Below are positions 31,869 through 43,317 of a stretch of 64,000 nucleotides of DNA, piece after piece (the stretch's first letter is position 1; each line of letters opens with the position of its first letter). The notes below the pieces were generated by a model, which was given only the letters and a program-made list of their open reading frames with translations, did not search any database and was not told the DNA's origin. Both the position numbers and the translations under genes were made by a program. Source of the DNA: Marasmius tenuissimus (Eukaryota; Basidiomycota; Agaricomycetes; Agaricales; Marasmiaceae); assembly GCA_029532415.1 (NCBI GenBank), contig JAQOTA010000020.1:806001-870000 (forward strand), read 5' to 3'.

Positions 31869-34800
31869 CGTTCTCGCTGGTGGCAGAGCGTGTTGAATGA
31901 GAGATTTCGACGATAGGAAGGTGGTGGTAGGCTGTCAAGGGGGTTTTCAAAGGTGTATTCTGATTCGAGGCTGTGGTGACATGCGGTATCCCCGGCCTCT
32001 TAGTGAGCCGCAACGCCCCTTTTAGATCTTGACGACCTTCAGCGCAGCTTATCCGCGATATTAATATTATAGGACGAGAGTGTCTCAAGTACCGCCAAAT
32101 CGATAGGAATTGGGCCTTTTGATATGCCTATCAGTGACTCAATAGTAACATGGTGTGAATTTGAAAGATATGACACGACGCACCAGACCTCTTCTATTGC
32201 TCCAGGTAACCAATAGTACAGCAGGTCCTTCAATTGATATTACGTGCAGTACTCCGAGATAGCCTGAAGTATCCTCGAGCGTAAATTCTGAATTAGTGCC
32301 CATGATCTGAAGTGCGTGGTTTTGCAGTAGCAGTGAGGTTCAAGAAGAACTGACTGTTGAATGTTGGGCCTCACATACACAGGCAGCGCTCAGTGGTGGT
32401 GATGGGAGTTGTAGATCAAGGAGAGGCCGACCGTCCGGTCTACAAACCCGGACTCAAGCGCCCATAGGCGCCCACTCGCTGACAGGTGTTTCGACAAAAA
32501 AGGGCCGTCCATCATATTTCACGGTTTATGGTCGTTTTATATGTAGTTTAATTACCTCTCAGCTTATTTCAATTATCTGGTGCCGAAACTCGTCTCAAGT
32601 TAAGGTCAAATCGCGCACAGACGCGTCGAGCTCGACAAGCACGTGATGAGAACTCGAGCAGACTCGCTGTAACACAGCCACACCGTGACGTTCTTGGACA
32701 AGAGCTTTCACCATCCGTACACTCATCCGAACCCAATCTTGGTCTTCGCTGACTCTCATCTATGTCAGCTTGTTAGGCGAGCTTGTCACGTCAAACCATA
32801 TTTGCTGCCTCCATCAGACTTCCAGAACTTCATCTATACGACCCAGTAACGAGTAATGCAGAGGAGCTGGTATCGAGATAAATGCGAAAATTTTGACAGA
32901 GAATAGACCGCAAGGTACGATCACACCTGTCCTGAACGTATGAACTCTGAATGCCGCTAATCATATCTATCCTCAGACTGCCACCGTTATTGATCACGAA
33001 TCTTTGATTTGGGGTCATTTCACTGGAATCACCTTATTCAACTTACACCTTCCCGAGAGGCGCTCTCTATAAGATATGACGCCGTTATCTGGACTGTTAA
33101 AGGCCAATCACGACGCGCAAACGACTCTGGGCTACTCCATGGACATTTCTGTCATTGATATCAAGGAGCGGAGATAGTTGTGGTCGGTTGCACTCTGCTC
33201 ACGCTTCATATCGGATCCTCATCCAGGTACACTTTCTGGTTCATGTGTTGACCAGATGTCGCACCTGATGCTCTTCATCATTACCTACAGCTGTTGACCT
33301 CTGGCTCTTCACAGTTGTAGTCACGTGCATATCAGATTCAATGCGTGCTCAAGCTCAGGAAGTAGCAACCAATCTGGAGGATCAAATGCTTTTATAGTCG
33401 TTAGGTACGCCAGCATTCTGCTTCGACCTCTTTGATACCCTTCCACTGACGTTTTGGGGCAACTAGGAAGACTAAACGATTATTTGACACGATTTCGGGC
33501 CATGCTCGCTGAATCAGGAAGAACAGCGCATCGGATGTCAAGAAGGGAAACGACGCGGCTCGATCAGAAACGCCCCGATTCCAGGACGCTCTGCGAACAC
33601 GAACGACAGTCGTGAACCCTTGTATGGCTCCTCCATACGTCACAGAGGCTAGGTCTTGACGGACATCACGAAGTAACCACGCCCTCCCAGTTCAGTATCC
33701 TCGTGATCTACTGGGCACATTTTCACTCACTCAGTGTCCTATCGTCGCATCACCGGATCCTGTAAGGCAACGACAACATTCTCATTAGCGCTCAGTTCCT
33801 TTCTCGCCTCTCTTCGGGCTCGTCCACCAGTGTCTATGATTACGCATACGACCTTTCCCTCCTATGTTTCTCTCTCCAACCTCTCCCATCCTCTCTGCTC
33901 GTTTTCCCTACACTACAGGGTGGTGACTCGAGCCGGCCGCGATCACTCTCAACGCCACACTCTTCCATCAATTTCCCATATCTTTCTGGGCAGAACCTCT
34001 CATTGGTGGTTCTAATCCGTCCACCACGAACCGGAGTCTTCGCACTCCCAAAGCCAAATTCGAACCCTCCACTTGGCAGGTAGACCGTAGCCCTTGCTTG
34101 CACTTACTCTTAATGGTCCCTGACGTCGATGCTCCTGCGTGCAGCTGTGGTTCCCTGTTGGCATGGAGCTTCTGGGTCTGACGCGACGTTCACGGTGCCA
34201 TGGACAGAGGTTTTGTCTCTTGGGTGTAATGGATTGACTAATCTAGCGCCGGGATTTTAGTCGAAGCGGGCGGTGAGAACGGTGATTGGTGGTCGCGGGA
34301 TTGGCTATGTTTCGTTCATTCTTGAACCCTCCCGCCCATGATGGCCTTGATCAGATGGCGGTAGCGTTGCGGCTACAGCTATACAAGGACGGAATCACTC
34401 AATTGTCGTTATGCGCCTGGTTGAGGTCATGGCATGTGAAGCTGTGCCAATCAGGAAGAATGATATGGCCACGGAGAGGGAAGGAGGCGAGACGCAGAGG
34501 GGTATACAATGCAACGTGGTGGGTGCTAAACCATTCCTATCCACCCAAGCTGTCGAACTCACTCCTTTATTCTATTTAGAGGTACTCGAAGATCAACGCC
34601 ATACCCATGTTCATTCATTCATACTCTCATCTCCACGTTCCCGGTATACCCCAGAATTTTTGGTCTTGCGGAATGTCAACGTTACAACCCCGCTCCGCCT
34701 GTACTTTACATGTTCTCAGGAGAGCTGTCAAATTCATGAAATCCACGACTCATTGCTCATACTTCTCGACCCAAAGTTCTCTCAAATTGGCCGCTGTGGT

Positions 34801-34999
34801 GTGAATCTGGCTGCACCTCACCCCCATTAGCAGACATCTTGCCATATTCACGGATTTCATCCTTATCACCTGTGATCCTGTCTCCGTTGACTTCGGTCAC
34901 ATACACATATACTTAGTATTTATACGCGTCGCTCAATGGGGCTTGTATCCCCAACCCGTCCCTATTATAGCGTCCGTTCATCCAAACCACAGCGCAATC
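31869..34999. other. Gene-poor stretch
   Basis: Three kilobases without a supported gene on either strand. TATTTATAC at 34916-34924 lies about 80 bases upstream of the F-box start at 35000 and is a plausible TATA element. Confidence 0.4.
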
Positions 35000-36103
35000 A
35001 TGGCTTTGACCCATCCCGACGGCACCCACCATGAACGTCTTCTCTATGAAGAATCCGAGCTCCTCCATCGCCTCTCTTCCATACGTTCACAACTTAACCA
35101 TCTTACTCCAATCTCCAAGCTACCTCCCGAAATCCTCTCGCACGTCTTCTCCTTCTGCGTTACGCATCCTTATAGCAGAACTCTCGCCAAAAACACACTC
35201 GCATTCACCCAGGCGTGCCGAACATGGCGGACGTTGGCCCTATCTACGTCCAAGTTATGGTCTACCATCGACATTTGCCATGCTCGACACGCCGAGCTCT
35301 GCCTGTCGAGGTCAGGAGGAGCAAGCCTTTCGGTCATAGCACCGATCTCCGTGATGGCGTTTGAACGCCCAGGGTCGTTGGTGGGAGCAAGAAACCGCAT
35401 CCGAAAGATTGATGTGGTGATGTTCCCGGAATCAATGTTGAGGCTGTTCAAACAGATGATTATGGGTTTGGACCCCAAGGAGAGTCATGATGAGGTGGTG
35501 TTGGGTTCGAGCTCTAGCTTGGGAATGGGGACGAACGCGACAACTACGTTAGTACTGGAAAACCTAACGCAACTCAACCTTCGCCTCCCGTCGATCGTAG
35601 AACGTGTCGACCTTTCGTTCCTCCGCATTCCTTTCATACAGAAACTCTCCCTCGATAGTGTCAATTTGGACTGGATGTCCATCGCAGATGACATCCGAAA
35701 CCGAAATCGGGGCTTGAAGGCTCTAAGTTTATCCACGCTCACTATCTCGATGCACGAGCTCATAGCTCTGATCGAGCAAAGTGAGGAAGTGTTCCTCGAG
35801 GACTTGCACGTTCCTGATTACGAAGATGGGATATACGGCGTTTCCCCCCTATCATTACGAACGATGACGATCGTATCGAAAAATCAAGCTTTCGTGGACG
35901 CGTTGCTCTCCCGGTTGACCCTCCCTTCGACTACGGAAGTCGTCCTGCGATATCGGGATATACGCGTATCAGGAGCTCAGGCTCAGGCACGGGCGGCGTT
36001 GGCTGCTGCGATCAAGGATGGAGCTGGTCATTGGTCGGTGCAGTATGGGGTTTCGTCGGATGTGATGGCGATGTTGGGGTATCCGTTTCCTGTGACGGGG
36101 TAA
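35000..36103 (+). CDS. F-box protein, single exon (367 residues)
   Basis: An uninterrupted frame runs from ATG 35000 to the stop at 36103. A leading helix (LLYEESELLHRLSSIRSQLN) precedes a clear F-box: ISKLPPEILSHVFSFC, then FTQACRTWRTLALSTSKLWSTI. This is the standard basidiomycete F-box pattern with the C-R-x-W-R signature. The C-terminal two thirds contain leucine-rich segments (LVLENLTQLNLRLP, IQKLSLDSVNLDW, LKALSLSTLTIS). It probably acts as an SCF substrate receptor. It belongs to a different subfamily from the three 600-residue F-box genes in this window and has no introns. Confidence 0.9.
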   Translation: MALTHPDGTHHERLLYEESELLHRLSSIRSQLNHLTPISKLPPEILSHVFSFCVTHPYSRTLAKNTLAFTQACRTWRTLALSTSKLWSTIDICHARHAELCLSRSGGASLSVIAPISVMAFERPGSLVGARNRIRKIDVVMFPESMLRLFKQMIMGLDPKESHDEVVLGSSSSLGMGTNATTTLVLENLTQLNLRLPSIVERVDLSFLRIPFIQKLSLDSVNLDWMSIADDIRNRNRGLKALSLSTLTISMHELIALIEQSEEVFLEDLHVPDYEDGIYGVSPLSLRTMTIVSKNQAFVDALLSRLTLPSTTEVVLRYRDIRVSGAQAQARAALAAAIKDGAGHWSVQYGVSSDVMAMLGYPFPVTG

Positions 36104-36296
36104 TGGTTTCTCATTTGTACGTCACGAGCTGCACTTTGAATGTAGAAAAGTAATTATCTAGATTTGTATGATTTCATGTACTATAACATACCGACTACTG
36201 CTTGAATGTTCTGCTATGTACTAACACTGTGCAAGATTTAATTTGTTTTGGTTATTTTAGTCTGAGCTAGACGCCATTAACATAATCCTTTTATCA

Positions 36297-38117
36297 TCAA
36301 GACCGTCCTAGAACACTATAGGCAGGGGGCAACCTCCCAGAAGGGCCCCTTCGTAACGATTCTCCTTCAAGGGGGCCCGCATCGACGTGCCTCTCTCTCG
36401 CTTCGATTGTGTGGACGTAAGTTATACCACCTTTTCTTGTCATCGGTGGTGGGGGCGATCGATGGTCGTTCCCTGAGGCGGTGTTACGCCCAGAGCCAGA
36501 CCGAGAGGTCCAAACAGAGATACTGTGCTGTTGACTATGTCCTGGTGTCGAAGTAGGTAAGGGGCTTTTGGTCAAAGGCCTAAATGCGGAGACAAGATTC
36601 TGTGAGGGTGTTGCGGACGTGAAAGGATCCAAGGTTGAACCTACATTCCGAGAGGTGTATCCAGATCGATCAATTTGTTGGTTTTATGAAGGGTTCAGAC
36701 TTAGACGTACCTCTATGCAAACTCTCATCGACGACAAAGCCCGAGGTCCCAACATGTTGCGATCGCTGTCTTCTCCTGTAACATAAGACAGCGAAAAGCC
36801 CACCGACAGTCGCCAGTGCGACCGCCCCAATGGCGATTCCTGCTTTAGCACCCGTCCCCAGTTTTCTAGATTCTGGATTCGAGCCCGGTTGAGAATCCGT
36901 GGATTGTGATTCTGCTGGGGACGCGGCGGATGGGGGAGAACTCAGCGTCTTCGCAGGACACTTTGTGAATATTTTGTCCGGATAGGCATTCATCTTTGTC
37001 GTTATGCTTTGGGCCGTGTGCATACTGTGAAACGAAGTCTGCTTAACATTTGATTGCATTGGGTGTTCGGATCCATTCGACTCACTAGAACCTAAGTATA
37101 TCAATCGCGGTGTCGCGCTCGTGAGTACGGACTAGGTTTCAACGACTTGCATAGTTTCAGGAACGTACCACGCCCCGTCTCTTGGCCATATCGAGTCGTA
37201 CAGCCAATCGATTATCTTTATGTCATTGTTGCAGACACCGAGCTGAACGTCAGCTGGCAACCTGTACATGATAGCATTAGTGAGCGTAAGCCACGACAGG
37301 AAGCGATTCAAGTACGTTCTGTTCACCTGAGGCGAACAAAAGGCGTTGTTTGGACGACCAGCATTCAGGTAGTTTGCATAGGTTCCAGGGGCTACGTGGA
37401 AACAATCAATGATCCACGGAAATTTCAAGTGTAGACAATTGATGGACGGGAATGGGCGCAGCGCTCACCAGCATCATAGCCAGATCCTTGTCCCAGCCCT
37501 ATCTGGCACCTATCATTGATGTTTGATCGTAAGCGGGTGAAAGACTGGCCGAAGAGTATACACATACGTGAGACACAACATGCTCAGTGAGAAGGCAATG
37601 TTATTGCAGCAACACGAACCTGTACGATGCGAAAAGGAAATCTGATTATGAGTGGGGACTGGGTCGTACAACAAGGGTGTGAGGACATTACTTACCAAAT
37701 TGATCGTTGCATGTGTCTGGAGGAGTGTTTGGTTGGAATGGAGGGGTATTGGGCCTAAGCTTACCGACCCGGTCTTGCCAGATCGAAGACAAAGCGTCCA
37801 AACACGATAAGTCAACCAAGAACAGATATTATGGGGAGGGCAAGCACTCATACAGCTGTCATTGCAGGTTCGTCGAAGGCGCTCGTATGTTTTGCCTAAT
37901 ATCGGAGTGAAGTGTTATCCAAAATTCAAAGTCAAAACGACTCAACTATTTGAATGTAATAAGGTAACTCACAAGGTGTCTCCCCGACCACTGAAGTGTA
38001 CCATTCCATCGACCCCGGATCTTTGCATCCGGAAGTTCCTTCTCCTTGAGCAACCGAAAGCAAGATAAAAGGAGACAAAGTCAAGAGGATTGAGAATAGC
38101 AAGGGCACCGTTAGCAT
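36297..38117 (-). CDS. Single-pass membrane protein with Cys-rich ectodomain, copy 1
   Basis: Ten exons can be read by comparison with the two downstream copies. Order: signal peptide (about 22 residues), VAQGEGTSGC, GETPC, KTYERLRRTC, RVGKL, CCCNNIAFSLSMLC, NNAFCSPQVN, LPADVQLGVC, GAW, then IFTKC. This ectodomain has about a dozen cysteines. A Ser/Pro stalk leads into one transmembrane helix (GIAIGAVALATVGGLFAVL), an RRRQR stop-transfer cluster and a Ser/Pro-rich tail ending ERHVDAGPLEGESL and SGRLPPAY. Exon 8 is only 6 nt (37086-37091). Copy 1 has an extra Pro-rich insertion after RVGKL. The layout suggests a cell-surface or wall-contact protein with a cytoplasmic tail; the ligand and function are unknown. 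Confidence 0.8.
37086..37091 (-). other. 6-nt micro-exon in membrane-protein copy 1
   Basis: The sequence is AG|GTTCTA|GT on the minus strand. It encodes the last base of Trp, Phe, and two bases of Tyr. Without it the frame cannot pass from the GAW exon to the exon encoding IFTKC. Confidence 0.75.
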
Positions 38118-38966
38118 TGGTTGGAGTTCGGGACGCTTTAAGTGATGGGAGAGAACCAGTCTCAGATCGGAAGTGGAAGACAAACGACAAAGGTACGAGT
38201 CAGGCGAGGAAGTCGTGAGCCATGTATATGAGGATGTTCATGAGGGAGATATTGACAGTGGCAGAATGACCTTGGCGGTGTTGGTAAACATCTTGAGTTT
38301 AACCGAACGAGAAGCCCGATTTCAATGTATGGTAGTAAGAGAAAGAGTGATTTGGTGATGATCATCACAATATCATCGCACCACGTGCGTTCAGGCCGGA
38401 GAGAACATCTGAAAGTTCACGTCTGAGCAATTCACGAATGACCGCCGGCCCTCCTAGTCTTCCATCATGGTGGGGTCCACAGGCGCCTAGGTAGGCACAC
38501 TAAGACTCATGGTCAATGAGGACATTGACAATGAACCTCGTACAGATTTTGCTTCCGTTTCATTGTAGTGAACCGTCATGCTCGAATACTCGCAGCTTCT
38601 CCGATTTGATTCGGGCTTTCTCGCCCTATGCCGTCCCTTACCGCCTACTCCAGTCCTACTCTGAACGGCCCTAGCACTTGGGAGTAGAGGTATAGCCGGG
38701 TTTCGACTCAAGACGAGGGACGAGACGGGTGTTGAAGGAGTGTTTAGCTTGAAAGCGGACTTGGGTAGTTATCGTTACGTGAGTTATATGTACGATGGGT
38801 CCAGGAAAAGAAATAAGTTACACTGATACCAGTAAATGATTGAATATTGAAGTCCCACAAATAAACTACGGAGCGTGAATCATAAGTTAGTGTTGGTGAT
38901 TGAAAGCCGCATCGCCACGAAAATCAAGGTCCTCGTAGTACGTACGTCCCGCAAACATGAAAAGCG
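38118..38966. other. Spacer between membrane-protein copies 1 and 2
   Basis: Contains the upstream region of copy 1 and the 3' flank of copy 2. No other gene is seen. Confidence 0.4.
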
Positions 38967-40872
38967 TCATATCAAATCCCCATAAGCGGGAGGCAATCTT
39001 CCCGACGTGTTTCTTTGCAACGAGCTCCCTTCAACTGGGCCCGCATCGAAATGCCTCTCGCTCGCGTCTGCTTCACTAGGCGCAGGCGGAACGTAGGTCT
39101 TCCTCGCATTTGGCGCTGCACCTTTTGCTGGTAATGGTAGCATTGGTGGCGGTGAGCGAGGCGACTGAGATGCATCTATAGACCCCTTTCCGGGACGAGC
39201 GGAGCTACCACTATCCGGGTTAGAGACAACATATCCGGTGGAAGACCCTTGTCCTGAGCTCGAGGAGCTCGTTCCGGGGGCGCGATGTTGTTGAGAGGCA
39301 GTGTCGTCAGGCTGGGAGCTGTTGTACCCGATCGTGGACGCAGGGAAATAACTTCCGGTGTTCGTCATGGTCTGTTGTGATGGCGTTGTTGAAGTGTAGG
39401 GATAAGGTTCCAAAGCTGCACATCGCGTGAGTGACCGAAGGTCAAATTCAGTCAGTTCCAAAGGCCGCATTTCATGAACCGGGAGAGGTGCAACGTACCT
39501 CCAACATGGGTATCTACACGGGAGTCGTCCTCATCGTCATCGTCATCAATAATGATCCCCGATGCGTTGACATATCCCTTCCTCTTCTTCCTCCTCAAGA
39601 AAAAGAAGGCACCAAGCACACCCGCTATCGCCAACACTGCTATTCCGGCAGCAATACCCGCTATAGCACCCGTCCCTATTCCGCTGGACTCTTCCGTTTC
39701 AGGTTGACTAGGCTGTGAGCTTGTTGGAGTCGGGGTTGAACTGGGCGACGACGTCGTCGTCGCTTTGCATTTGGTAAAGATTTTGTTGGGATTCGCATTC
39801 TGCGCTGTCGTCAAGGTCTGTGAGGCATAGACGCTGCAGTGAACGAGGGAGGGGGTGGTTTGTCAATCAGAGCTCTGAGCTGGATAGGAATACAAAAGCG
39901 AGCTTACTAGAACCTAGAGGGCCATTACAATGAGCAAAAAGAATGAAAGGAATACTGATGTTAGACGTACCACGACCCATCGTCCCAAAAGATATCATAC
40001 AGTCCATCATAGATCTTAATTTCCTGGTTGCAAACCCCGCTTTGAATATCGGCTGGTAGCCTGTTCAACATGTGAATCATGTCAGTAGGTCCATTCAGGA
40101 CATAAAAGAAGTCAAAGTAAGCACGTTTTGTTCACTTGAGGCGAGCAAAATGCGTTTTTGGGACGACCGGCATTCAAGTACATCTGGTAGGCGCCTTCAC
40201 CTGCGCGGGAGGAGATAAAGATGAGTTTCATTGTACGGCCACGAAGCGGTTGATTCGGAAGGTGGCACAAAGTTAGCACTTACTAGCATCGATGCCTGAA
40301 CTCCCCCCTTGCTGACACCTGAGGACTATTAAGCTCTTCCAGTCGAGTCGACAGGAGGGACGCACATACGTCAGACATAACATACTGAGCGAGAAGGCGA
40401 TATTGTTACAACAACACCTTGCTATTCAACGCGGGAGGGTGAAACACGGGGAAACGGGGTGAGTGGACCGCACTTGATAAAGGGCACCGGGTACTCACCA
40501 ACTTGCTCGTCGCATGTATCAGGAGGAGTGTTGGGGCTGAGCTTTCCTACACGGTCTATTCGTCGACGGAGAATGAGGAGGGACGAAACCAGCAACAAAG
40601 ATGTTTCGCGTACAACCACTATTGCAGAGCTGCCTGAGGCGTTCGTAGGTTTTGCCTAGTCGACGGGGTGTGGTATACATGGGTTAATCGAAGGATACAC
40701 AGAGAGGAAAGACAGGCGACGTACAAGGTGTCTCCCCAACGGTTGAAGTATACCATTCCATCGATTTAGGTTCCTTGCATTTCGAAGTTCCTTCACCTTG
40801 AGCGGCCGAAAACGAAACGAAAGCCGAAGGGGAGGAGAACAGGAGCAGAAAGATAGAAAACGTTGCTAACAT
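38967..40872 (-). CDS. Single-pass membrane protein with Cys-rich ectodomain, copy 2
   Basis: Same ten-exon layout as copies 1 and 3. A signal peptide (MLATFSIFLLLFSSPSAF) is followed by AAQGEGTSKC, GETPC, KTYERLRQLC, RVGKLSPNTPPDTCDEQV, CCCNNIAFSLSMLC, GAYQMYLNAGR, NAFCSPQVNK and LPADIQSGVC. Then come the 6-nt micro-exon (39908-39913), IFTKC, a Thr/Ser stalk, a transmembrane helix (GAIAGIAAGIAVLAIAGVLG), RRKKRK and an acidic Asp-run. The Ser/Pro/Gln-rich tail ends ERHFDAGPVEGSSL and SGRLPPAYGDL. Length is roughly 440 residues. Positive-inside charges after the helix support an outside N-terminus. Function is unknown. Confidence 0.82.
39908..39913 (-). other. 6-nt micro-exon in membrane-protein copy 2
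   Basis: CTCTAG|GTTCTA|GTAAGC on the minus strand. It has the same six bases and phase as in copies 1 and 3. Confidence 0.75.
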
Positions 40873-41359
40873 CGCTCCAGGAAGGGAACTCGTGAGGAGA
40901 AATTCAAAGGAGACGACGAGGACCAGCCGGTAGTCGTCGTTGAAGAAAAAGATTAGCGCATGGGCGCAATATTCTTTCGAGGTCAGGAGCCTGAGGAGGC
41001 GGGTTGGGCTGTGTACAAGGCTCCAAGGGGTTGCGTATGAACGTGAAACCCGACGAACCTATGCAGAGTGGCTAAATCAACACGTTTTCGCTTTCCCTTA
41101 GTCCCCCCACCCTGGCGCCTAAGCACAGGTTTACACCACCCAGGCACCACCCAACCACCACTAGCCTCCGAACCAAAGCCCGTGAGTCTCGAGATCGACC
41201 GTGAATAGGATGAAGTGTAAGTAAGTGTCGATATCGGTATATGTACAAACCCTGGAGAAAGATAAGTTACAAAATGAATGACTATTACTAGACTAGTTGA
41301 CTATAAACCGTATTTTGAAACCAAAGCAACCGCTCGTAAGGTTTATATATCCCATTGTT
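40873..41359. other. Spacer between membrane-protein copies 2 and 3
   Basis: Upstream region of copy 2. No further exon, tRNA or repeat is recognised. Confidence 0.4.
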
Positions 41360-43317
41360 TCATGAAGAGTCTCGCATTAGATCCCCATACGCAGGAGGCA
41401 ACCTTCCCGACGTGTTCCTCTGCAACGAACTCCCCCCGACGGGCCCAGCATCAAGATGCCTCTCACTGGAATCGGCCTGACTACTAGGGGCGGCGGGAAC
41501 ATATGTCATCCCAGCATTAGGGGCCGCACCTTTCCCTGGCAACGGCGGTGGCGAACGTGGTGATTGAGGCGAATGAGGGTTAGGCATCGATCCACTGGCA
41601 CTTCCACCCCCTCTGCCGCCATCTGGATTCGAAACGACGAATCCAGCGTTGCTCCCGTACGCTGAGGACGAGCCGTGGCCAGATCCAGATTGCGAGGTTC
41701 CACCGGAGGTACTGTGTTGTGGAGCAACTCCGTAGTTGGGGTGGTAGCTTGCTGCAGAAGCAGAGGCGGGGAAGTAGCTTCCAGTGCTCGTCATGGGTGG
41801 TTGAGAAGAATAGTACTGAGAGGTGGAACCCGAAGCCGAGGACGCGGGAGGTGGATGGTGGGAGACAGTCGTTGGTGTATAAGGGTAAGGGTTCGGTGGA
41901 GGTCCTGGAGCTATTGATAAGTTCGTCAGAACGTGATTGGTGCAGAGAGAAGGGGAGTAAGGGGCGTACCTCCTTGCGAACCGTCGATGCTAAAGCCCGA
42001 GGCACCGACATACTGCGTTCTCTTTCTCCTCTTGAAGAAAAAGAAGGCTCCAAGCGCGCCTGCGATAACCAGTGCGACTATCCCGACAGCAATCCCTGCT
42101 ATAGCACCTGTACCCAGTCCACCACCAGACTCTGACCCGTCCGATCCAGATTGAGCAGGCGATCCTGTTGAAGATGACGAGGCTGCAGGGGATGTGGGGG
42201 ATGTGGATGACAACGAGGATGTTTTCGCAGGGCATTTAGTGAAGACCTTATTGGGATTAGCCGCTTGATCCTTCGTTATAGTCTGCGAGGTGAAGATACT
42301 GCAACGAGTAAAAATGGATCAGTAAGGAGCGGCCTTGATATAGTGCGAAATTAAGCTTACTAGAACCTGAAAAGTGGCGTTTCATCAGCGAACACGAACT
42401 AATTCGATGTGAAGTGAGATGTACGTACCATGCCCCATCACCCCAAAAGATGTTATACAGATCGTCATAGATCTTGATATCCTTGTTGCAAATAGCGGAT
42501 TGAACGTCTGCTGGTAACCTGAAAATAGATGCCTGATTGGAAGGATGTGTGAAGGTGGTCGTTATGCGCACGTTTTATTCACTTGAGGCGAGCAAAAGGC
42601 GTTGTTGCTACGACCAGCATTCAAGTACGCTTGATATGCACCGACACCTAAATAAGGAGAACGGATATCACGTTAGCTCACGGGTCTTGAAAGGGGACGG
42701 GCGCAACACTCACCGGCATCAATTCCGTTGCCTGATGATCCCAACCCTTGTTGACACCTATCATTGATGTTGCAGATTGTGAGTTCGGGGAAAGGAACGT
42801 TGTGACGAAAACGCACGTTAGACATAACATGCTAAGTGAAAAAGCGATATTGTTGCAGCAACACGACGCTGTTGAAGCAAGAAAAAGTGGGTTAGTCGCT
42901 GGATTCGGGTAGAAGTGAAAAGGAGAAAACGAACCGACTTGCTCATCGCAAGTATCCGGAGGAGTGTTTGGGGAGAGTTTACCGACTCGGTCTAGTGTTC
43001 GAAAGGGTAAGGATGAAAGGAGCCGATGTAAGTGGACCACGAAGAGGGAGAGGTAAATCTATGTTCATACAGTTGCTGTTGCAGACCTGCCGAAGACGTT
43101 CATAGGTTTTGCCTAGAAGTACGATGCAAAGAGTCAGTCGAACACGAAAGGGTAGATAATATTGCGACAACGCACAAGGTGTCTCTCCTACACCCGAGGT
43201 GTACCAATCCAATCCCGTATCTGCACATTTGGTTGTTCCTTCTCCCTGAGCGGCTGAATACGAAAAGAAAGAAGAGAAAGAAAAGATAAACAGAAAAATC
43301 GAGGGCGCTGCCAACAT
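41360..43317 (-). CDS. Single-pass membrane protein with Cys-rich ectodomain, copy 3
   Basis: Ten exons as in the other copies. A signal peptide (MLAAPSIFLFIFSFSSFF) precedes AAQGEGTTKC, GETPC, KTYERLRQVC, RVGKLSPNTPPDTCDEQV, SCCCNNIAFSLSMLC, GAYQAYLNAGR, NNAFCSPQVNK and LPADVQSAIC. The micro-exon (42361-42366), the YIFTSQTITK exon, FTKC and a Ser/Thr/Gly stalk follow. The membrane helix is GIAVGIVALVIAGALGAFF, then KRRKR. The tail is the longest of the three, rich in Ser, Gly, Pro and Tyr, ending ERHLDAGPVGGSSL and SGRLPPAYGDL. Length is roughly 460 residues. The conserved last 25 residues suggest a cytoplasmic partner-binding site; this is inference. Confidence 0.83.
42361..42366 (-). other. 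6-nt micro-exon in membrane-protein copy 3
   Basis: TTTCAG|GTTCTA|GTAAGC on the minus strand. It joins the GGGGCATG exon end to the TATCTTCACC exon start and restores the frame. Confidence 0.78.
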
